A DNA stretch of 64,000 nucleotides from Vagococcus bubulae (GCF_003950315.1 NZ_NGJT01000003.1:1-64000), one strand, 5' to 3'; shown: positions 9,741 to 18,760, numbered from the stretch's first letter. Translations and numbers: made by a program. The notes: generated by a model not told the origin, from the sequence alone.

Positions 9741-10292
9741 TTATAAAATAATTTGTTTAATCCACCACTGATATAAACTAGATGACAGTATTGGGGTATG
9801 TTCAATCATCGCTCTAGCAATACCAGATCCAGCAAAAGCATTTTGAATAAAGGCTAGAGGTATCATGCTTATTATCGTTAACACAATGACTAACCCAATA
9901 TAGGTTAAAGCAAGGTTAATTAATCCTCCAACTAACTGATTACTTTTATGAAGTAGTGGGATAAAAGTTAATCTGTAACACAACATGCCAACAAATTTTG
10001 TTATCAAATACCCTACAACTAAAATAATTAAAAAGCCAAACGCTGCATAAAAAGCTTTATCTAAATCAAATATCAGCTGATTATCAAAAATAGCTAGTTT
10101 CGTTGTCTGTGTTGGTGCAGGATAAGGAATTAATAATTCAATTTTTTTTCCTACAGATTGGTACATACTTTTTGCCATAAAAAAGCTCAACGAATAGCCA
10201 ACAAAGTAAACCAACTGTAAAGCAAAACCTCGTCGATAGCCTGCATAAAATCCTGTCAATAATACTAAAATACTAATTATTGTTATAACCAT
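9741..10292 (-). CDS. CvpA family membrane protein
   Basis: 183 residues with four hydrophobic segments (about 2-20, 25-40, 80-105, 120-150). The pattern matches the CvpA/YshB family, which in Bacillus also lies between zapA and mutS2. The E. coli member is needed for colicin V production, but the role in Firmicutes is not settled and is linked to the envelope. It starts 19 bp after the zapA stop, so it is probably co-transcribed with zapA. Confidence 0.8.
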   Translation of the reverse strand: MVITIISILVLLTGFYAGYRRGFALQLVYFVGYSLSFFMAKSMYQSVGKKIELLIPYPAPTQTTKLAIFDNQLIFDLDKAFYAAFGFLIILVVGYLITKFVGMLCYRLTFIPLLHKSNQLVGGLINLALTYIGLVIVLTIISMIPLAFIQNAFAGSGIARAMIEHTPILSSSLYQWWIKQIIL

Positions 10293-10311
10293 TGAAAAAC
10301 CTACTTATTTT

Positions 10312-10782
10312 TTATTTGTTTGACTGTTGTTCTTTCTTTTGATGATTGTTGCGTTTAATTTTTTCTTTTGCTTGTTCATTCACAATTTTTTGAATTTCAA
10401 TCTGATTCAACATCTCTTCATCTGTTAATTCTCGGTTTTCTTGTATCACTTTTTTTCGTGTTTCTTTTTCTCTTGCTTCAATTTTATCAAGACGTTCTTC
10501 TAACGCCATCATTTTTTCTAATTCATCTTCTAAATCACTAATATCTTTTTTTAAGTCTAGAATTGTTTCTTGTTGTTTTATTTGAACAGATAGTGTATTA
10601 ATCGCTAGTAAGATAGCTGCCTGTTCTGTTGATAACTTAGGAGCATTTTTCATAATTGTTTCAAGTTGCTCGTTTGCCAACTGATTAACAATATCCATAT
10701 GATAATGACTTTCTTTTCCTATGATTGTATATGTATTACCAGCAATGGTTGCTTTATATCGTTTGTTCTCTTCAAGAGCCAT
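10312..10782 (-). CDS. zapA: Cell division protein ZapA
   Basis: ZapA is a small cytoplasmic protein that bundles FtsZ filaments at the division site. The N-terminus (KRYKATIAGNTYTIIGKES) is the family's beta-rich dimer head, followed by a coiled coil. At 156 residues it is longer than the usual 85-100, with an extra Lys/Glu-rich helical tail ending in a Gln/Asn/Lys segment. First gene of the zapA-cvpA-mutS2-trxA cluster, divergent from rnhC. Confidence 0.85.
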   Translation of the reverse strand: MALEENKRYKATIAGNTYTIIGKESHYHMDIVNQLANEQLETIMKNAPKLSTEQAAILLAINTLSVQIKQQETILDLKKDISDLEDELEKMMALEERLDKIEAREKETRKKVIQENRELTDEEMLNQIEIQKIVNEQAKEKIKRNNHQKKEQQSNK

Positions 10783-10897
10783 TTAAAATCCTCCCATAAA
10801 TCCTTCACTAAAAGAAGCAACTTAATTATATATGACTTTCTTTTAATTGACAATTAAGCAAACAGTATCTTAAGAATCATTCAAGATAAAAACATGT

Positions 10898-10903
10898 TAT
10901 ACT
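10898..10903 (+). promoter_or_regulatory. Candidate -10 box of rnhC
   Basis: TATACT lies 32 bp before the rnhC start. No convincing -35 is visible at 16-18 bp, so this is a weak or regulated promoter call. Confidence 0.35.
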
Positions 10904-10934
10904 TAACTTAAATTTTTTAAAAAGGAAGTTGAAT

Positions 10935-11861
10935 ATGCCCCAAACAGTCACATTACTAGCTACAGAAACATTATTACAAGAACTATCAAGTGCTTATGAG
11001 CCATTCTTCAAGAAAACACCTCCTTATGCAGTATTTCAAGCAAAAATCCCTGGAGTGGTTATCACCGCTTATCAATCAAAAAAAGTCGTCTTTCAAGGAG
11101 AAAAAGCTGAAATAGAAGCTGCTATGTGGGAAAAACGTGGCGCAACAAATTCAAAGCAAACAAAAGAAAAAAGCGCGTCTTCTGCTTTACCAAAAGACTT
11201 CGCTTCATGGAATGTTATCGGTAGTGATGAAGTTGGAAATGGTAGCTACTTAGGTCCTGTTGTGGTATGTGCCACTTATGTTGATGAAACTCATATGCCC
11301 ATACTAAAAGAATTAGGTGTAAAAGACTCAAAAATGTTAACTGATACAGACATCAAACGGATTGCCAAAGAAATCATCCATGTCATGCCTTACCGAAAAC
11401 TAATATTAACACCAAAAAAATATAATGAAATCCAACCCGAATACAATGTCAATCGCATGAAAGTCGCCTTACATAATCAAGCCATCTATCTTTTAATGCA
11501 AGACATCAGTCCAATTACCCCTAAAGGTATATTGATTGATCAATTTACCCCTGAATCAAACTATCGAAAATACTTGTCAAAAGAAAAAAATCAGGTGACT
11601 AAACCTCTTTACTTTACGACAAAAGGTGAGCAATATCATCTATCAGTCGCAGCGGCGTCCATCATTTGCCGAGCAGAATTTTTAACAAGTTTAGAAACAG
11701 CTAGTAAAGAATTAGGATTTAATGTGCCCTCTGGTGCTGGACAAAAATCTGATATTGCGGCAGCTAAAATCATCAAAAAAGGGGGCATGCCCCTTTTAGA
11801 ACAATATGCAAAAGTTCATTTTGCCAATACACAAAAAGCCTACAATTTAATTAATCGTTAA
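10935..11861 (+). CDS. rnhC: Ribonuclease HIII
   Basis: Removes RNA from RNA-DNA hybrids. The N-terminal TBP-like substrate-binding domain (residues 1-80) is joined to a type 2 RNase H core. The catalytic motif GSDEVGNGSYLGP carries the Asp-Glu typical of HIII, with a second Asp in VKDSKMLTD and a third in GILIDQF. About 308 residues, as usual. Start ATG at 10935 is 6 nt after AGGAAG; the in-frame TTG at 10929 directly abuts the ribosome site and is unlikely. Divergent from zapA, as in Bacillus. Confidence 0.93.
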   Translation: MPQTVTLLATETLLQELSSAYEPFFKKTPPYAVFQAKIPGVVITAYQSKKVVFQGEKAEIEAAMWEKRGATNSKQTKEKSASSALPKDFASWNVIGSDEVGNGSYLGPVVVCATYVDETHMPILKELGVKDSKMLTDTDIKRIAKEIIHVMPYRKLILTPKKYNEIQPEYNVNRMKVALHNQAIYLLMQDISPITPKGILIDQFTPESNYRKYLSKEKNQVTKPLYFTTKGEQYHLSVAAASIICRAEFLTSLETASKELGFNVPSGAGQKSDIAAAKIIKKGGMPLLEQYAKVHFANTQKAYNLINR

Positions 11862-11951
11862 ATACAAAATTGTTTTGCTTATTTCAAAACCTGTCTTCTA
11901 GCAGTAAACTTTTATAAAAAATTTACACATTTTTGACTTTTTTGTCAATAA

Positions 11952-11988
11952 AAGAACAACGTAAAAAATTACGTGGTTCTTTTTTTTA
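11952..11988 (+). terminator. Terminator of rnhC
   Basis: AAGAAC-ACGTAA / TTACGT-GTTCTT stem with one internal mismatch and a run of eight T. Confidence 0.9.
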
Positions 11989-12034
11989 TTGTTTTTGATT
12001 ACACTTGAAGAAGTTTGTCAAAAGGAGAAAAAAC

Positions 12035-14224
12035 ATGTCGATAAAAAATCATATAAAATTATTACTTGCCACAGCACTATTATCTGTTGGTATACAGACT
12101 CATGCAGTAGAGGTTCCTGTCACTACCACTAGTAGTTCAACCGTTGTTGCTGATACACCACAACACACGAATCTAACAACTGATCAGTACATTTCTATGA
12201 GCGCTACTGATTTAGCTAAGCTAGTAAGAGAGAAAAAAGTCACAATCGAAGAATTAATTGATTTGGCTTTTAAAGTCAATGAAATAGAAAATCCGCGAAC
12301 AAATGCATTGATTACAACAAGAAAAGAACTTGCTTTAAAAGAAGCAAGCGAGATGGTTGATAACGGTCAACCATTTTTTGGTGTTCCAATCGTAATGAAA
12401 GGATTAGGTCATAGTATCGTTGGTGGAAGTAACTCCAATGGGTTAGATTTTAACAAACATATCACAACAAAATTTAACGGACGAATTGCCAAATCATTAC
12501 AAGATTTAGGCTTTGTTATCATTGGTCAAAGTAACTACCCACAATTAGGACTGAAAAACGTGACTGATTCAACTCTTTATGGCCCTACTGGAAGTCCCTG
12601 GAATCCTAATTTTCAAGCCGGTGGGTCTTCTGGTGGCTCTGGTGCTGCCGTGGCATCTGGTGTTGTTCCTGTTGCATCTGGTAGTGATGCTGGTGGCTCT
12701 ATCAGAATTCCAGCATCATGGAATGGCCTTGTCGGATTAAAACCCTCTAGAGGAATCATTTCGGGAAATGCAAAAACTGGACAAGTTGTTAATTTCCCAC
12801 TTGCTAAAAATATGGAAGACACGACAGCTTTATTTGAAAATCTATTAACAACTGATATTAATCCTACACCGGCTAATCTTACTGGTATAAAAGTAGGTTA
12901 CACCACTACTTCACCTGTTGGAACACCTGTCAGTGATGACGCGAAACAAGCTGTTATGAACGCTGTTAACTTTTTAAATTCAAAAGGATTTATCACTGAA
13001 GAAATCACTGTACCTGTTGATGGGGTTAAACTAATGCATGGTTATTATGAGATGGCCACTGCTTCAGGTAGTTTAGCAAACTTTTTAGCCCAGCAAACAT
13101 TAAAAAGAAGTTTACATATAGAAGATGTTGATCCAGTTACTTGGGCTCTTTACCAAGCGAGTGGATTTGTCCATAAAGAAGACTTAGAAAAAGTCAACGC
13201 TTATAACGATGAGGTTAAGGAAACAATGGAAGCTTTGTATAAAGACTATCCATTAATCTTAACGCCAACTACGGCTTCAACTGCTCCAGGACTAACTGAA
13301 TCTTTACTAACACCAGAATACGCTGAACAAATCAAACATATTGATGAGCTGAAAACAAAAGATGAACGAATGAAAGTTGTCTATGATCAGTGGCTAAACT
13401 CTTTAGCATACACACCGTTCACTCAGTTAGCAAACTTAACTGGCCAACCTGCTATTAGTTTACCAACTTATGTCAGCAAAGATAATTTACCTTTAGGGAT
13501 ACAATTTAATGCTGCGACGAATCAAGATAGACTTTTACTAGAAATCGGAAAATTATTTGAAGAAAATAATCAATTTAAACAATTGCACACTAAAAAAGAT
13601 GTAGTCGTTCCTGAAACAAGCGATACAATGACGTCCTCTACTGAATCAACAACAGAAACTGATTCTAGTTCTTCTTTAAGTAGCGAAAGTGAAACAAGTC
13701 AGACAAATGACACTATCAGTCAATCTGAAAATGAGTCGACACAAGAAACAACTAGCGTAACAGATACAATACCTTCAGAAAGTAGTAGTGACTCTATTAT
13801 TCAAACAACAAATAAAGAATCAAGTATTTCAACCACTAGTACTTCTGAGACAACAGATGCAACAGTAAGTAGTAGTCAACAAGAATCAAGTTCTACGTCA
13901 TCCTCTTCTACCCTAATAACTGAAGATGATAATATTTTAGTCGCTCCTGCTTCTGAAACAACTGATAGTACAGAAATAAGTTCTAGTAAACAATCAAGTC
14001 AATCAGCTAATTCAGAGACTAGTGAAACAAGTAGCCAGACAGACACTAAATCTCAGAAAACAGTTTCTAAAAATAAAAAAATAAACAAAAATAATCAAGA
14101 ACTAAACTCTTTATCTCATCTTCCTAAAACAGGAGAGGTTATCCAAAAATATCTACCATTCATAGGAATTCTAATCATTGGTTTAGCAGCTATTTTAGTG
14201 TATATGAAAAAGAAAAAACACTAA
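12035..14224 (+). CDS. Cell-wall-anchored amidase (amidase signature family, LPXTG)
   Basis: 729 residues. A signal peptide (IKLLLATALLSVGIQTHA) precedes an amidase-signature domain of about 470 residues with the Ser-cisSer-Lys triad: VMKGLG (Lys), GGSSGGSGAAVASG and SDAGGSIRIPAS (nucleophile Ser). A Ser/Thr-rich stalk of about 170 residues follows, then LPKTGE, a hydrophobic helix and a KKKKH tail for sortase anchoring. It hydrolyses some amide outside the cell; the substrate cannot be read from sequence. Start ATG at 12035 is 7 nt after AAAGGAG, although the frame opens at 12005. A monocistronic unit between two terminators. Confidence 0.9.
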   Translation: MSIKNHIKLLLATALLSVGIQTHAVEVPVTTTSSSTVVADTPQHTNLTTDQYISMSATDLAKLVREKKVTIEELIDLAFKVNEIENPRTNALITTRKELALKEASEMVDNGQPFFGVPIVMKGLGHSIVGGSNSNGLDFNKHITTKFNGRIAKSLQDLGFVIIGQSNYPQLGLKNVTDSTLYGPTGSPWNPNFQAGGSSGGSGAAVASGVVPVASGSDAGGSIRIPASWNGLVGLKPSRGIISGNAKTGQVVNFPLAKNMEDTTALFENLLTTDINPTPANLTGIKVGYTTTSPVGTPVSDDAKQAVMNAVNFLNSKGFITEEITVPVDGVKLMHGYYEMATASGSLANFLAQQTLKRSLHIEDVDPVTWALYQASGFVHKEDLEKVNAYNDEVKETMEALYKDYPLILTPTTASTAPGLTESLLTPEYAEQIKHIDELKTKDERMKVVYDQWLNSLAYTPFTQLANLTGQPAISLPTYVSKDNLPLGIQFNAATNQDRLLLEIGKLFEENNQFKQLHTKKDVVVPETSDTMTSSTESTTETDSSSSLSSESETSQTNDTISQSENESTQETTSVTDTIPSESSSDSIIQTTNKESSISTTSTSETTDATVSSSQQESSSTSSSSTLITEDDNILVAPASETTDSTEISSSKQSSQSANSETSETSSQTDTKSQKTVSKNKKINKNNQELNSLSHLPKTGEVIQKYLPFIGILIIGLAAILVYMKKKKH

Positions 14225-14231
14225 ACATAAA

Positions 14232-14264
14232 ACTGACAGTTGATTTATTCACTGTCAGTTTTTG
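14232..14264. terminator. Bidirectional terminator between convergent genes
   Basis: Perfect ACTGACAGT / ACTGTCAGT dyad with a 10-nt loop. T-run on the plus strand and A-rich flank on the other side serve the amidase gene and the GNAT gene, whose TGA lies inside the right arm. Confidence 0.9.
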
Positions 14265-14689
14265 TATACCATAACTAATTCAATTTCTTTTGTGTCCTCA
14301 TCAATTTGAGTTTCACTAATTTTAAATCCTTCTTTAGTATAAAAATGGATTGCCTGTTTATTTTTTTCATAAACAGTTAAGGATAATTCTTCAAAATCTG
14401 CTTTTGCTCGTTTTATTAGTTTATTTCCGATACCTTGCCTTTGATAATCAGACGATACAAATAAACCTGCTATATAGCTTTCTAAAATACCTAAAAAGCC
14501 AATAATTTTTCCATTTTCATCTGTTGCTATATAGATATCTGCTTTAGGTAGCTCTTTTTCTACAAACTCTATATTATCTTCCCAATACGAATTGGCTATA
14601 AAAGAATGAGCTTTTTTATTAGTATCAAGCCAAATTGACATAATGTCTTTTAATTGATTTTCCGGTAAAACCTCTAATTTAGTAATCAT
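14255..14689 (-). CDS. GNAT family N-acetyltransferase
   Basis: 144 residues. The acetyl-CoA-binding motif A is clear: GLFVSSDYQRQGIGNKLIKRAK (the Q/R-x-x-G-x-G/A loop), followed by the beta-bulge region LTVYEKNKQAIHFYTKEGF typical of the family. It transfers an acetyl group to an amine on a small molecule or protein; the substrate is not predictable. It follows the 48-residue membrane protein by 14 bp, so the two are probably one operon. Confidence 0.85.
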   Translation of the reverse strand: MITKLEVLPENQLKDIMSIWLDTNKKAHSFIANSYWEDNIEFVEKELPKADIYIATDENGKIIGFLGILESYIAGLFVSSDYQRQGIGNKLIKRAKADFEELSLTVYEKNKQAIHFYTKEGFKISETQIDEDTKEIELVMVYKN

Positions 14690-14703
14690 CTTATCATTCC
14701 TGC

Positions 14704-14850
14704 CTAATATTTTTTCATTACTGTTAAAATAGGATAAAATAGAATTCCTATTAATACTCCCAGTGCCATATCTTTTAAAACACTCCCAAAAACAATCCCG
14801 ATTAATAAACTTAACAACAAAACAGTGTATCCGTCTTCATTCTTTTTCAT
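14704..14850 (-). CDS. 48-residue membrane protein of unknown function
   Basis: Minus-strand reading from ATG at 14850 to TAG at 14706-14704 gives MKKNEDGYTVLLLSLLIGIV, then GSVLKDMALGVLIGILF and a C-terminal MKKY. Two hydrophobic helices are separated by a short KD turn, with charged ends, so a small hairpin membrane protein. AGGTGG lies 9 nt before the ATG. It ends 14 nt before the GNAT start, consistent with co-transcription. It fills what would otherwise be a 240-bp gap. No family recognised. Confidence 0.7.
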   Translation of the reverse strand: MKKNEDGYTVLLLSLLIGIVFGSVLKDMALGVLIGILFYPILTVMKKY

Positions 14851-14882
14851 AAATTTATCCACCTTTATTTTCCAACACCTAC

Positions 14883-14916
14883 AAAAAAAGCTAAACTCTA
14901 TTAATAAGAGTCTAGC
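14883..14916 (-). terminator. Terminator of the ireB-ruvX-DUF1292 cluster
   Basis: Minus-strand stem AGCTAGACTCT / AGAGTTTAGCT (one G-U) with a seven-T tail, directly after the DUF1292 gene. Confidence 0.9.
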
Positions 14917-14931
14917 TAGTATTTCAAATTT

Positions 14932-15258
14932 TTAGTCTTCTTCTGACTCGAATGCATTGAAAACTTCTTCAATCATATCCCATTCAGCTTCTGTTTCAAT
15001 TTCCATTAAACGGCCTTCTGCTTCATTATCTGCTTGCTCATAAGCATAAGCTAATAATTCAACTTCTTCGCCTTCTGGTGTGCTTGCATCATATAGTAAG
15101 ACATAATCTTTACCAAATTCTTCTTTTCCATCAATTGTTAAATGAATACGGAATAATACCTCATTTCCTTCATCATCAATTAACGTAATTAAATCATCTG
15201 CTTCATGTTCATGATCGTGGTTACAGTCTTCTGTATGGACATGTTTATCTGTCATCAT
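14932..15258 (-). CDS. DUF1292 family protein (YrzB/UPF0473-like)
   Basis: 108 residues, strongly acidic, starting with a His/Asp/Glu-rich segment (HVHTEDCNHDHEHEADD) and then the DUF1292 pattern ITLIDDEGNEVLFRIHLTI...YVLLYDAS. The gene follows ireB and ruvX in the order conserved across Firmicutes (yrzL-yrrK-yrzB in Bacillus). Function unknown; the metal-ligand-like N-terminus could bind a cation, which is speculation. Confidence 0.85.
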   Translation of the reverse strand: MMTDKHVHTEDCNHDHEHEADDLITLIDDEGNEVLFRIHLTIDGKEEFGKDYVLLYDASTPEGEEVELLAYAYEQADNEAEGRLMEIETEAEWDMIEEVFNAFESEED

Positions 15259-15301
15259 TTATTCCTCTTTTCTGTTCATCTTTGCTTCTCCTTCATTATA
15301 C

Positions 15302-15337
15302 AAAAAAAAAGATAAAAAGGCTATTAAACCTTTTTAT
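15302..15337 (-). terminator. Terminator-like hairpin overlapping the ruvX end
   Basis: ATAAAAAGG / CCTTTTTAT stem followed on the minus strand by nine T. It includes the last ruvX codons, so it could attenuate the DUF1292 gene downstream. Confidence 0.75.
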
Positions 15338-15743
15338 CCAAATAATTTTGAAGAATCATCACAGCTGCTAACTTATCAATCACTTTTTTTCGCTTCGCTC
15401 GAGATGTATTAGCTTGTTCAACTAACATTCTTTCTGCTGCGACAGTCGATAATCGCTCATCTTGATAAACAACTGGTAAATTGAAAGTTTCTTTCAATAA
15501 ATCACCATAGGCTATCGCCGCTTCAGCTCTAGGCCCAATCGTATTATTCATGTTTTTTGGTAATCCAACAACAAATTCAGTCACGTCATATTGCTTGACT
15601 AATTCTGCTACACGTTCAATACCGAACTCGCCTTCATCTTCATTAATTTTTATAATTTCTAACCCTTGGGCTGTCCAACCAAGTAAATCACTTACGGCAA
15701 CACCAACAGTTCTAGATCCTACATCTAATCCCATTTTTCTCAT
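15324..15743 (-). CDS. ruvX: RuvX/YqgF RNase H-fold nuclease (Holliday junction resolvase-like)
   Basis: 139 residues with the YqgF fold: [16 protein letters not shown] (catalytic Asp), [17 protein letters not shown] and VYQDERLST (Glu/Asp), then [13 protein letters not shown]. The family processes the 5' end of 16S rRNA precursors in E. coli and is described as a Holliday junction resolvase; which dominates here is unknown. It overlaps the ireB stop by 4 bp, indicating translational coupling. Confidence 0.9.
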   Translation of the reverse strand: MRKMGLDVGSRTVGVAVSDLLGWTAQGLEIIKINEDEGEFGIERVAELVKQYDVTEFVVGLPKNMNNTIGPRAEAAIAYGDLLKETFNLPVVYQDERLSTVAAERMLVEQANTSRAKRKKVIDKLAAVMILQNYLDKKV

Positions 15744-16009
15744 AATAGATCGATACCATTATGCACTAAATAGTTTTTTACCAATTCTTCCATAATTTCG
15801 TCTCTTTCATGGCGACGAATTAAATTACGAGCATCTTGATAACGTGGAATATAGGCTGGGTCTCCTGATAATAAGTAACCAACAATTTGATTAATTGGAT
15901 TATAGCCTTTTTCTTTTAACGCCATGTAAACAATCGCTAATGTTTCACTTACTTCACGTTTATTGGCATCACCAAAATCAAATTGGACTGTTTCATCAAT
16001 AAAACTCAT
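15740..16009 (-). CDS. ireB: IreB family regulatory phosphoprotein
   Basis: 89 residues matching IreB (UPF0297/YrzL): [38 protein letters not shown] and the ERDEI-EELV tail. In Enterococcus faecalis IreB is a substrate of the Ser/Thr kinase IreK and restrains cephalosporin resistance. The phosphorylated Thr of the ETV motif (Thr7) is present. The nearby position 4, a Thr in E. faecalis as I remember it, is Ile here. First gene of the ireB-ruvX-DUF1292 set. Confidence 0.9.
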   Translation of the reverse strand: MSFIDETVQFDFGDANKREVSETLAIVYMALKEKGYNPINQIVGYLLSGDPAYIPRYQDARNLIRRHERDEIMEELVKNYLVHNGIDLL

Positions 16010-16100
16010 TGCAATTCCCCCCTTTAATATGTCTCTATGTTATTTTAACTCATAGTGTTTGAAACAACAATTATTAACTCAAAATTTTACAAAGTATTAA

Positions 16101-16718
16101 TTATTTTGGTAAATTGAAGCGACTTCCCACTTCATAGCTATCATCTAGCTCTAAAATTCCTTTTTCTTTTGGTGCATTTGGTAAATGTAATTCTTTTGCA
16201 GAACACACCATCCCAAAACTTGCCACACCACGTAATTCACCTGGCCATATAATTAAGCCATCAGGCATCATGGCTCCAACTTTTGCCACAACAACCTTCA
16301 ATCCTGCTTTTATATTTGGCGCTCCACAAACAATTTGTAAATGCTCGCCATTATCCACTTCTATATCATTCACTGTTAAATGATCTGAATCTTGATGGGG
16401 TGTTGATGTATGAACATACCCTACTACAAATTTAGGGGCATCATCAACCTCAAACTCATGGGCAAATCCTGCTTCTTTTACAGCTAAATTTAATTCCGTG
16501 ATTTGTGATGGAGATAGTTTGATTTCACCATTTCCATTTAAATTAGTGATATGATGTGACGCATCAAAAATATTCCAACCAAGGATTTGATCTGTATCTT
16601 TTTCTACAATACAAGCTACATTACCTTGTTTGATAACAGACACTTCTTTACTTTTTCCTTGTGCTACAACAATTAATAATGTATCTCCAACTGCTTCTAA
16701 ATTATAACTAACAATCAT
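16101..16718 (-). CDS. ytpR: YtpR family tRNA-binding domain protein
   Basis: About 205 residues. The C-terminal half is an EMAP/Arc1p-type tRNA-binding OB fold (VVGYVHTSTPHQDSDHLTV, LQIVCGAPNIKAGLKVVVA, LRGVASFGMVCSAKEL), like the N-terminal part of PheT but free-standing. A role in tRNA handling is inferred from the domain; the physiological job is unknown. Start ATG at 16718 has GAGG about 9 nt upstream; the frame extends to 16736. Last gene of the pepA cluster. Confidence 0.85.
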   Translation of the reverse strand: MIVSYNLEAVGDTLLIVVAQGKSKEVSVIKQGNVACIVEKDTDQILGWNIFDASHHITNLNGNGEIKLSPSQITELNLAVKEAGFAHEFEVDDAPKFVVGYVHTSTPHQDSDHLTVNDIEVDNGEHLQIVCGAPNIKAGLKVVVAKVGAMMPDGLIIWPGELRGVASFGMVCSAKELHLPNAPKEKGILELDDSYEVGSRFNLPK

Positions 16719-16745
16719 TAATTTTTTCCTCACCATTCTTTTGTT

Positions 16746-17201
16746 TTATTCTGGTCGAACAACCAATACATCACATGGAGCTGTTCGTATAATATGATCA
16801 CTCACGCTTCCCATAACTAATCGTTCTACCGCATTTAATCCTGACTGACCAACCATAATTAAATCGGTATTGTATTTTTCTGGCAGCTCTGTTGCCATCA
16901 TCACTTTAGGAGAACCAAATTCTAAGGTTGCTTTTACTCGATCATAACCTAAATCTTTTGCTATCTGGATATAACTCTCAAGCAATTCTTTTGCTTGATT
17001 TGTTTCTTCTTGAACAATATCTGGAGAAAAAGTAGAAAATGCCATAGTCCCACCATATAACTTATTTTCAATGATATGTGCTACAACGATATCTGCATTA
17101 TTACGTTTTGCTACAGCGACAGCTTTTTCAAATGCTTGTTGTGCCTGTTCACTACCATCTGTTCCAACTAAAATTGAACGATATTCTTGTGATTCTAACA
17201 T
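16746..17201 (-). CDS. Universal stress protein (UspA family)
   Basis: 151 residues. The ATP-binding form is indicated by GQSGLNAVERLVMGSVSD, matching the G-2x-G-9x-G(S/T) motif, and by the N-terminal ILVGTDGSEQA. Such proteins accumulate under stress and bind ATP. Between a thioredoxin-like gene and ytpR, with short gaps, so probably one operon starting at pepA. Confidence 0.9.
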   Translation of the reverse strand: MLESQEYRSILVGTDGSEQAQQAFEKAVAVAKRNNADIVVAHIIENKLYGGTMAFSTFSPDIVQEETNQAKELLESYIQIAKDLGYDRVKATLEFGSPKVMMATELPEKYNTDLIMVGQSGLNAVERLVMGSVSDHIIRTAPCDVLVVRPE

Positions 17202-17215
17202 CCTATCTCCTCCTT

Positions 17216-17527
17216 TTACAGTTCACTAATAAACGTCATAATTTCTTTTTTTGTTTTTCTATCTTTGCTGACAAATCGTCCCAATTCTTTTCCATCTTCT
17301 ATTGCCACAAAGCTTGGAATTCCTAATATTCCCCATTTTTGACAAATATCAATAAAAACATCTCTATCCACTTGAACAAACGTGTATTCAGGAAAACTTG
17401 CTTCAATTTCTGGCATGTCTGGTTTGATAAAAACACAATCACCACACCAATCAGCTGTAAAAAAGAGCATGGTCTTTCCTTCTTCAAGTGGTTTTGCTAA
17501 TTCTTCATACGTTGTTGGGATTAACAT
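17216..17527 (-). CDS. Thioredoxin-like protein (WCGDC)
   Basis: 103 residues with a thioredoxin fold. The active site is TADWCGDCVFIKPD rather than WCGPC, and the cis-Pro loop is GILGIPSFVA. The Asp in place of Pro usually lowers or shifts redox potential. Similar small thioredoxin-like proteins (YtpP type) lie next to pepA/ytpR genes in other Firmicutes. Cytoplasmic, no signal peptide. It starts 8 bp after the pepA stop. Confidence 0.85.
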   Translation of the reverse strand: MLIPTTYEELAKPLEEGKTMLFFTADWCGDCVFIKPDMPEIEASFPEYTFVQVDRDVFIDICQKWGILGIPSFVAIEDGKELGRFVSKDRKTKKEIMTFISEL

Positions 17528-17534
17528 TCTTTCA

Positions 17535-18611
17535 CTACTTTCCGTATATTATTGTGTTCACTTCTGTTTTATCCAAAGTTGTGATTAATTTTAAGACCAT
17601 CTCTCTAGCTGCTTCATAGTCTTTAATACTAAACATGGTTTGATGAGTATGAATATAGCGACCTGGCACACCAATTACCGCACTAGGAACCCCGTCATTG
17701 GCTAAATGAGCAGCTCCAGCGTCTGTTCCACCTTTTGAAACAAAGTATTGATATGGAATATGATTGTCTTCTGCTAATTGTAAAATATACTCACGCATAC
17801 GTCCTAACATAATCATACCAGGATCAAAAATTCTTAATAAGAATCCTTCATCTAATTGACCGTTTGCATCTTTTTTACCTGACATATCATCAGCAGGTGA
17901 ACAATCGACGGCAAAGAATAAATCTGGTTTAAATTTATGAGTGGATACTTTAGCTCCTCGTAGTCCTACTTCTTCTTGAACATTTGCTCCCGCAATTAGC
18001 GTATTCGGTAATTCTTGTCCGTATAATTCTTCTAACACATCTAAAACAAGGGTACAACCATAGCGATTATCCCAAGCTTTTGAAATAATACGTTTTCCAT
18101 TTGCGGTTTTTACTGTTTCAGATTGAGGCACAATCCCATCACCAGGACGAACACCAAATTCTTCTGCTTCTTCTTTTGAAACAAATCCAGCGTCAAATAA
18201 AATATCTGCCACATCAATGCCTTGTTGTTTATTTGCACCTCTTAATAAATGTGGTGGCACAGAGGTTGAAATAATTGGGTAATCACCTTTTTTGGTTTGT
18301 AACGTAAAACGTTGTGCAGATACAGTATAAGGATTCCATCCGCCTAAAGGAACGACTCTAAACAAACCATTTTCTAAAATTTGACTCACCATAAAGCCTA
18401 CTTCATCCATGTGAGAAGCTAACATAATGCGAGGTGCTTCGTTTGATTTATTTTTACGAATACCAAACACGCCACCTAGTCCGTCATATTCTATTTTATC
18501 AACAAACGGTGTCATTTCTTTTGCCATGACACGTCTCATATTATCTTCTAGTCCACTGACACTTTGTATTTCAGTTAGTGTCTTGATACGGTTAAATAAT
18601 TTATCTTCCAT
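17535..18611 (-). CDS. pepA: M42 family glutamyl aminopeptidase
   Basis: 358 residues. It has the dinuclear-metal ligands of M42 peptidases: SHMDEVGFMV (His, Asp), SKAWDNRYGC (Asp), ANVQEEVGLRGA (Glu-Glu), AVDCSPADD (Asp) and GRYIHTHQTMF (His). PepA of lactic acid bacteria removes N-terminal Glu/Asp from peptides in the cytoplasm, forming large oligomers. It heads the cluster pepA, thioredoxin-like, usp, ytpR. Divergent from the PepSY gene. Confidence 0.9.
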   Translation of the reverse strand: MEDKLFNRIKTLTEIQSVSGLEDNMRRVMAKEMTPFVDKIEYDGLGGVFGIRKNKSNEAPRIMLASHMDEVGFMVSQILENGLFRVVPLGGWNPYTVSAQRFTLQTKKGDYPIISTSVPPHLLRGANKQQGIDVADILFDAGFVSKEEAEEFGVRPGDGIVPQSETVKTANGKRIISKAWDNRYGCTLVLDVLEELYGQELPNTLIAGANVQEEVGLRGAKVSTHKFKPDLFFAVDCSPADDMSGKKDANGQLDEGFLLRIFDPGMIMLGRMREYILQLAEDNHIPYQYFVSKGGTDAGAAHLANDGVPSAVIGVPGRYIHTHQTMFSIKDYEAAREMVLKLITTLDKTEVNTIIYGK

Positions 18612-18739
18612 GATTATCTACTAATTATATAATTAGTAGTTCACCTCTCTTTCTTCTCCACCTAATTATAACATAATGACAGGCGAGTCAAAAACCAATG
18701 TCCCGAATTTTGACTTCTTTTTTCTTTCCATTTTAGTCA

Positions 18740-18760
18740 TTTATGCTACAATAAGAACAT
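18740..18760 (+). promoter_or_regulatory. Candidate extended -10 promoter of the PepSY gene
   Basis: TGCTACAAT is an extended -10 element about 30 bp before the gene's ribosome site (AGGAGG); the -35 region (TTTCCA at 17 bp) is weak. Confidence 0.45.
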
